Shown piece after piece: positions 62,724 to 64,000 of a stretch of 64,000 bases of DNA. Each line of letters starts with the position of its first letter. Within the stretch, counting starts at the first letter, position 1. The notes under the pieces were generated by a model. The model saw only the letters and a program-made list of their open reading frames with translations, ran no database searches and was not told the DNA's origin. A program made the translations under genes and the position numbers. Source of the stretch: Cellulomonas sp. 73-92 (GTDB lineage Bacteria > Actinomycetota > Actinomycetes > Actinomycetales > Cellulomonadaceae); contig NZ_MKTH01000018.1 in the NCBI RefSeq assembly GCF_001898175.1, positions 189,542 through 253,541 of the forward strand, given 5' to 3'.

Positions 62724-63719
62724 CTACGCGACGTCGCGGCGCCGGAAGACGACCCATGCCAGCGCGGCAACCACGGCCAGGGCCGCCACGAGCGTCAGGC
62801 CCCCGGCCGCCATGGGCAACGTCTTCTGGACCGGGTTGCAGGCCAGCCCACCGAGGGGGTCGGTGACGCACGGCCCCTGCTGGTAGTACGTCGTCCCGGC
62901 CCGCAGCCATGCCTGCAGGTTCGTCGCCGCCGCCCAGCGCGGCGCCTGAAGCAGGCCCGAGACCAGGATCCCGTCGATGGCGATGAACCAGGCGATGACC
63001 GACGCGATGACGGCGGCGGTGTGCCTCAGGAGGAAGCCGAGCCCCGCGCCCAGGAGCGCCGCGCCCGCCGCGGCGACGGCGATCCGGGCCGACCCGTTCC
63101 CCAGGTCGACGAGGGTCTGCGCCTCCACCTGGCCCGTCGCGTGGTTCACCGCAGTCGCCACCCAGAGCACGCCGACGGCGAGCACCGAGACGGCCAGTGC
63201 GGCCGTCCCCGTCACCACCGAGGCGACCGCGGCCTTGCTCGCGAACACCCGACCTCGTCGCGGCTCGAAGGTCAGCCAGGTGGACATGGCGCCGGTGCTG
63301 AGCTCTGCGGCGACGAACGTCGCGCCGACGATGAGCGACAGCAGCAGGACGAACGTCGCCACCTGGCCGAGCGAGTCGTACGCGTTGGCGGCGAACGTCT
63401 GCCTCGGCGGCAGGAAGCTCTCCACGGTCGGCGCACCGCGGTCGCACTGGAAGTCCGCGGAGGGGTCCGTCTGGCGGGCCTGCTCCTGCTGCGCTCGGCA
63501 CTGCGTCATGTACTCCGCGCCGTGCTGGGCCCAGTCGGCCTGGGCGAGCGTCACCTGCTGCTGCGCCTCGGCGAGCTGCGCCTCGCTCGGCGGGCGGCTC
63601 GCACGCCACGCGGCGAAGCCCGTGAGCAGCACGGCGGCGACCATCCCCACGACCAGCCAGCGGACCGCCTGCCGGGCGAGGTACCGGCGCAGCTCGACGC
63701 GCATCAGGCGGCCCATCAC
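62724..63719 (-). CDS. ABC-2 type transporter permease-like protein
   Basis: 331 residues from GTG 63719 (or ATG 63716). One membrane helix near the N-terminus, a ~90-residue extracellular loop with two cysteines (TQCRAQQ; FQCDRGAP), then about five more helices with a second Cys pair in the late loop (GPCVTDPLGGLACNP). The AAELSTGAMSTWLTFEPRRGRVFASK motif is typical of ABC-2 permeases. Coupled to the ATPase gene by a 4-base overlap. Convergent with putA (6-bp gap). Substrate unknown. Confidence 0.85.
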   Translation of the reverse strand: MMGRLMRVELRRYLARQAVRWLVVGMVAAVLLTGFAAWRASRPPSEAQLAEAQQQVTLAQADWAQHGAEYMTQCRAQQEQARQTDPSADFQCDRGAPTVESFLPPRQTFAANAYDSLGQVATFVLLLSLIVGATFVAAELSTGAMSTWLTFEPRRGRVFASKAAVASVVTGTAALAVSVLAVGVLWVATAVNHATGQVEAQTLVDLGNGSARIAVAAAGAALLGAGLGFLLRHTAAVIASVIAWFIAIDGILVSGLLQAPRWAAATNLQAWLRAGTTYYQQGPCVTDPLGGLACNPVQKTLPMAAGGLTLVAALAVVAALAWVVFRRRDVA

Positions 63720-64000
63720 CTGGCCCTCCGTCCGGTCGGCGCGGTCGGGTCCGTCTGGGTCAGGTCGAGGAACACCTGCTCGAGGTCCGCGCGCTCGGTC
63801 CGCAGCTCGTGGGCGTACATCCCCGCCAGCGCGAGCACTCGGTTGACGTCGAGGGAGGTCGCGCCCGTCACGACGAGGTCGCTGCCCTCGTCGGACACCG
63901 TCCAGCCCTGGCCGCGCAGCAGGTGGGAGGCGGCGTCGCGGTCCGCGACCCCGACGCGGACGGGTGCCGCTCCCCCGGCGGACAGCAGCTCGTCCACCGG
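63716..64000 (-). CDS. ABC transporter ATP-binding protein, C-terminal part only (runs off the window)
   Basis: 95 codons are visible and the frame is open to the window edge, so the nucleotide-binding domain lies beyond base 64000. What remains is the C-terminal accessory part of ABC-2 ATPases: PVRVGVADRDAASHLLRGQGWTV ... LEQVFLDLTQTDPTAPTGRRAR, including the LE(Q/E)VFL(D/E)LT signature. It pairs with the permease encoded next. Confidence 0.8.
   Translation of the reverse strand, partial: PVDELLSAGGAAPVRVGVADRDAASHLLRGQGWTVSDEGSDLVVTGATSLDVNRVLALAGMYAHELRTERADLEQVFLDLTQTDPTAPTGRRAR

Overview
The window is about 64 kb of very GC-rich, gene-dense chromosome from an actinobacterium. The evidence is a fused E2-E1 2-oxoglutarate decarboxylase/dehydrogenase (Kgd type), a SigR/RsrA thiol-stress pair, the actinobacterial 24-residue ribosomal protein bL37, a DUF3516 helicase, a Tad-type pilus operon, a 13E12/DUF222 HNH gene, and heavy use of GTG starts with 4-base GTGA/ATGA overlaps. 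Gene content and codon use suggest a Cellulomonas-like micrococcal actinobacterium; this placement is an inference. I see no rRNA, tRNA, CRISPR array, prophage or insertion sequence.

Layout. 1-7.3 kb: end of a DEAD-box helicase, then a sugar-import operon on the minus strand (LacI regulator, binding protein, two permeases, cytoplasmic glycosidase) with two identical operator palindromes. 7.5-12.1 kb: compact Tad/Flp pilus operon (tadA, tadB, tadC, Flp-like peptide, three TadE/G-like pseudopilins). 12.3-20.6 kb: galM, an M15 carboxypeptidase, tandem CNNM/CBS proteins, a two-component system and an ABC exporter. 20.8-30.3 kb: SOS-boxed DUF222-HNH gene, kgd, an SGNH protein, a PadR/DUF4097 pair and an orphan pilT. 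30.4-35.3 kb: bL37, rsrA, sigR, a DoxX protein, then aroA-rsgA-hisN. 35.3-41.9 kb: TetR-ABC exporter, HAD phosphatase, gltX, rnhA, an FAH-family enzyme and a methyltransferase. 42.1-50.4 kb: DUF3516 helicase, VIT1-type metal transporter under a DtxR/IdeR-like box, YbaK, aldo/keto reductase, lipoprotein, YggS, a lipoate ligase family protein and a membrane-anchored hypothetical. 50.5-58.2 kb: branched-chain amino-acid cluster ilvB-ilvN-ilvC-leuB-ilvE-cimA. 58.2-64 kb: ornithine cyclodeaminase back to back with bifunctional putA, then an ABC-2 exporter cut by the window end.

How parts work together. The branched-chain cluster carries two transcription attenuators. One sits in front of ilvB and has a leader peptide rich in Ile/Leu/Val codons. 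The second, internal one sits in front of cimA and has a short leader containing Leu-Ile-Ile. Ornithine cyclodeaminase makes proline and PutA oxidises it to glutamate. SigR/RsrA is preceded by its own sigma-R-type promoter, placed so that it could also produce an N-terminally extended SigR. A 51-bp double-hairpin repeat occurs twice, once inside the coding start of a pilus gene.
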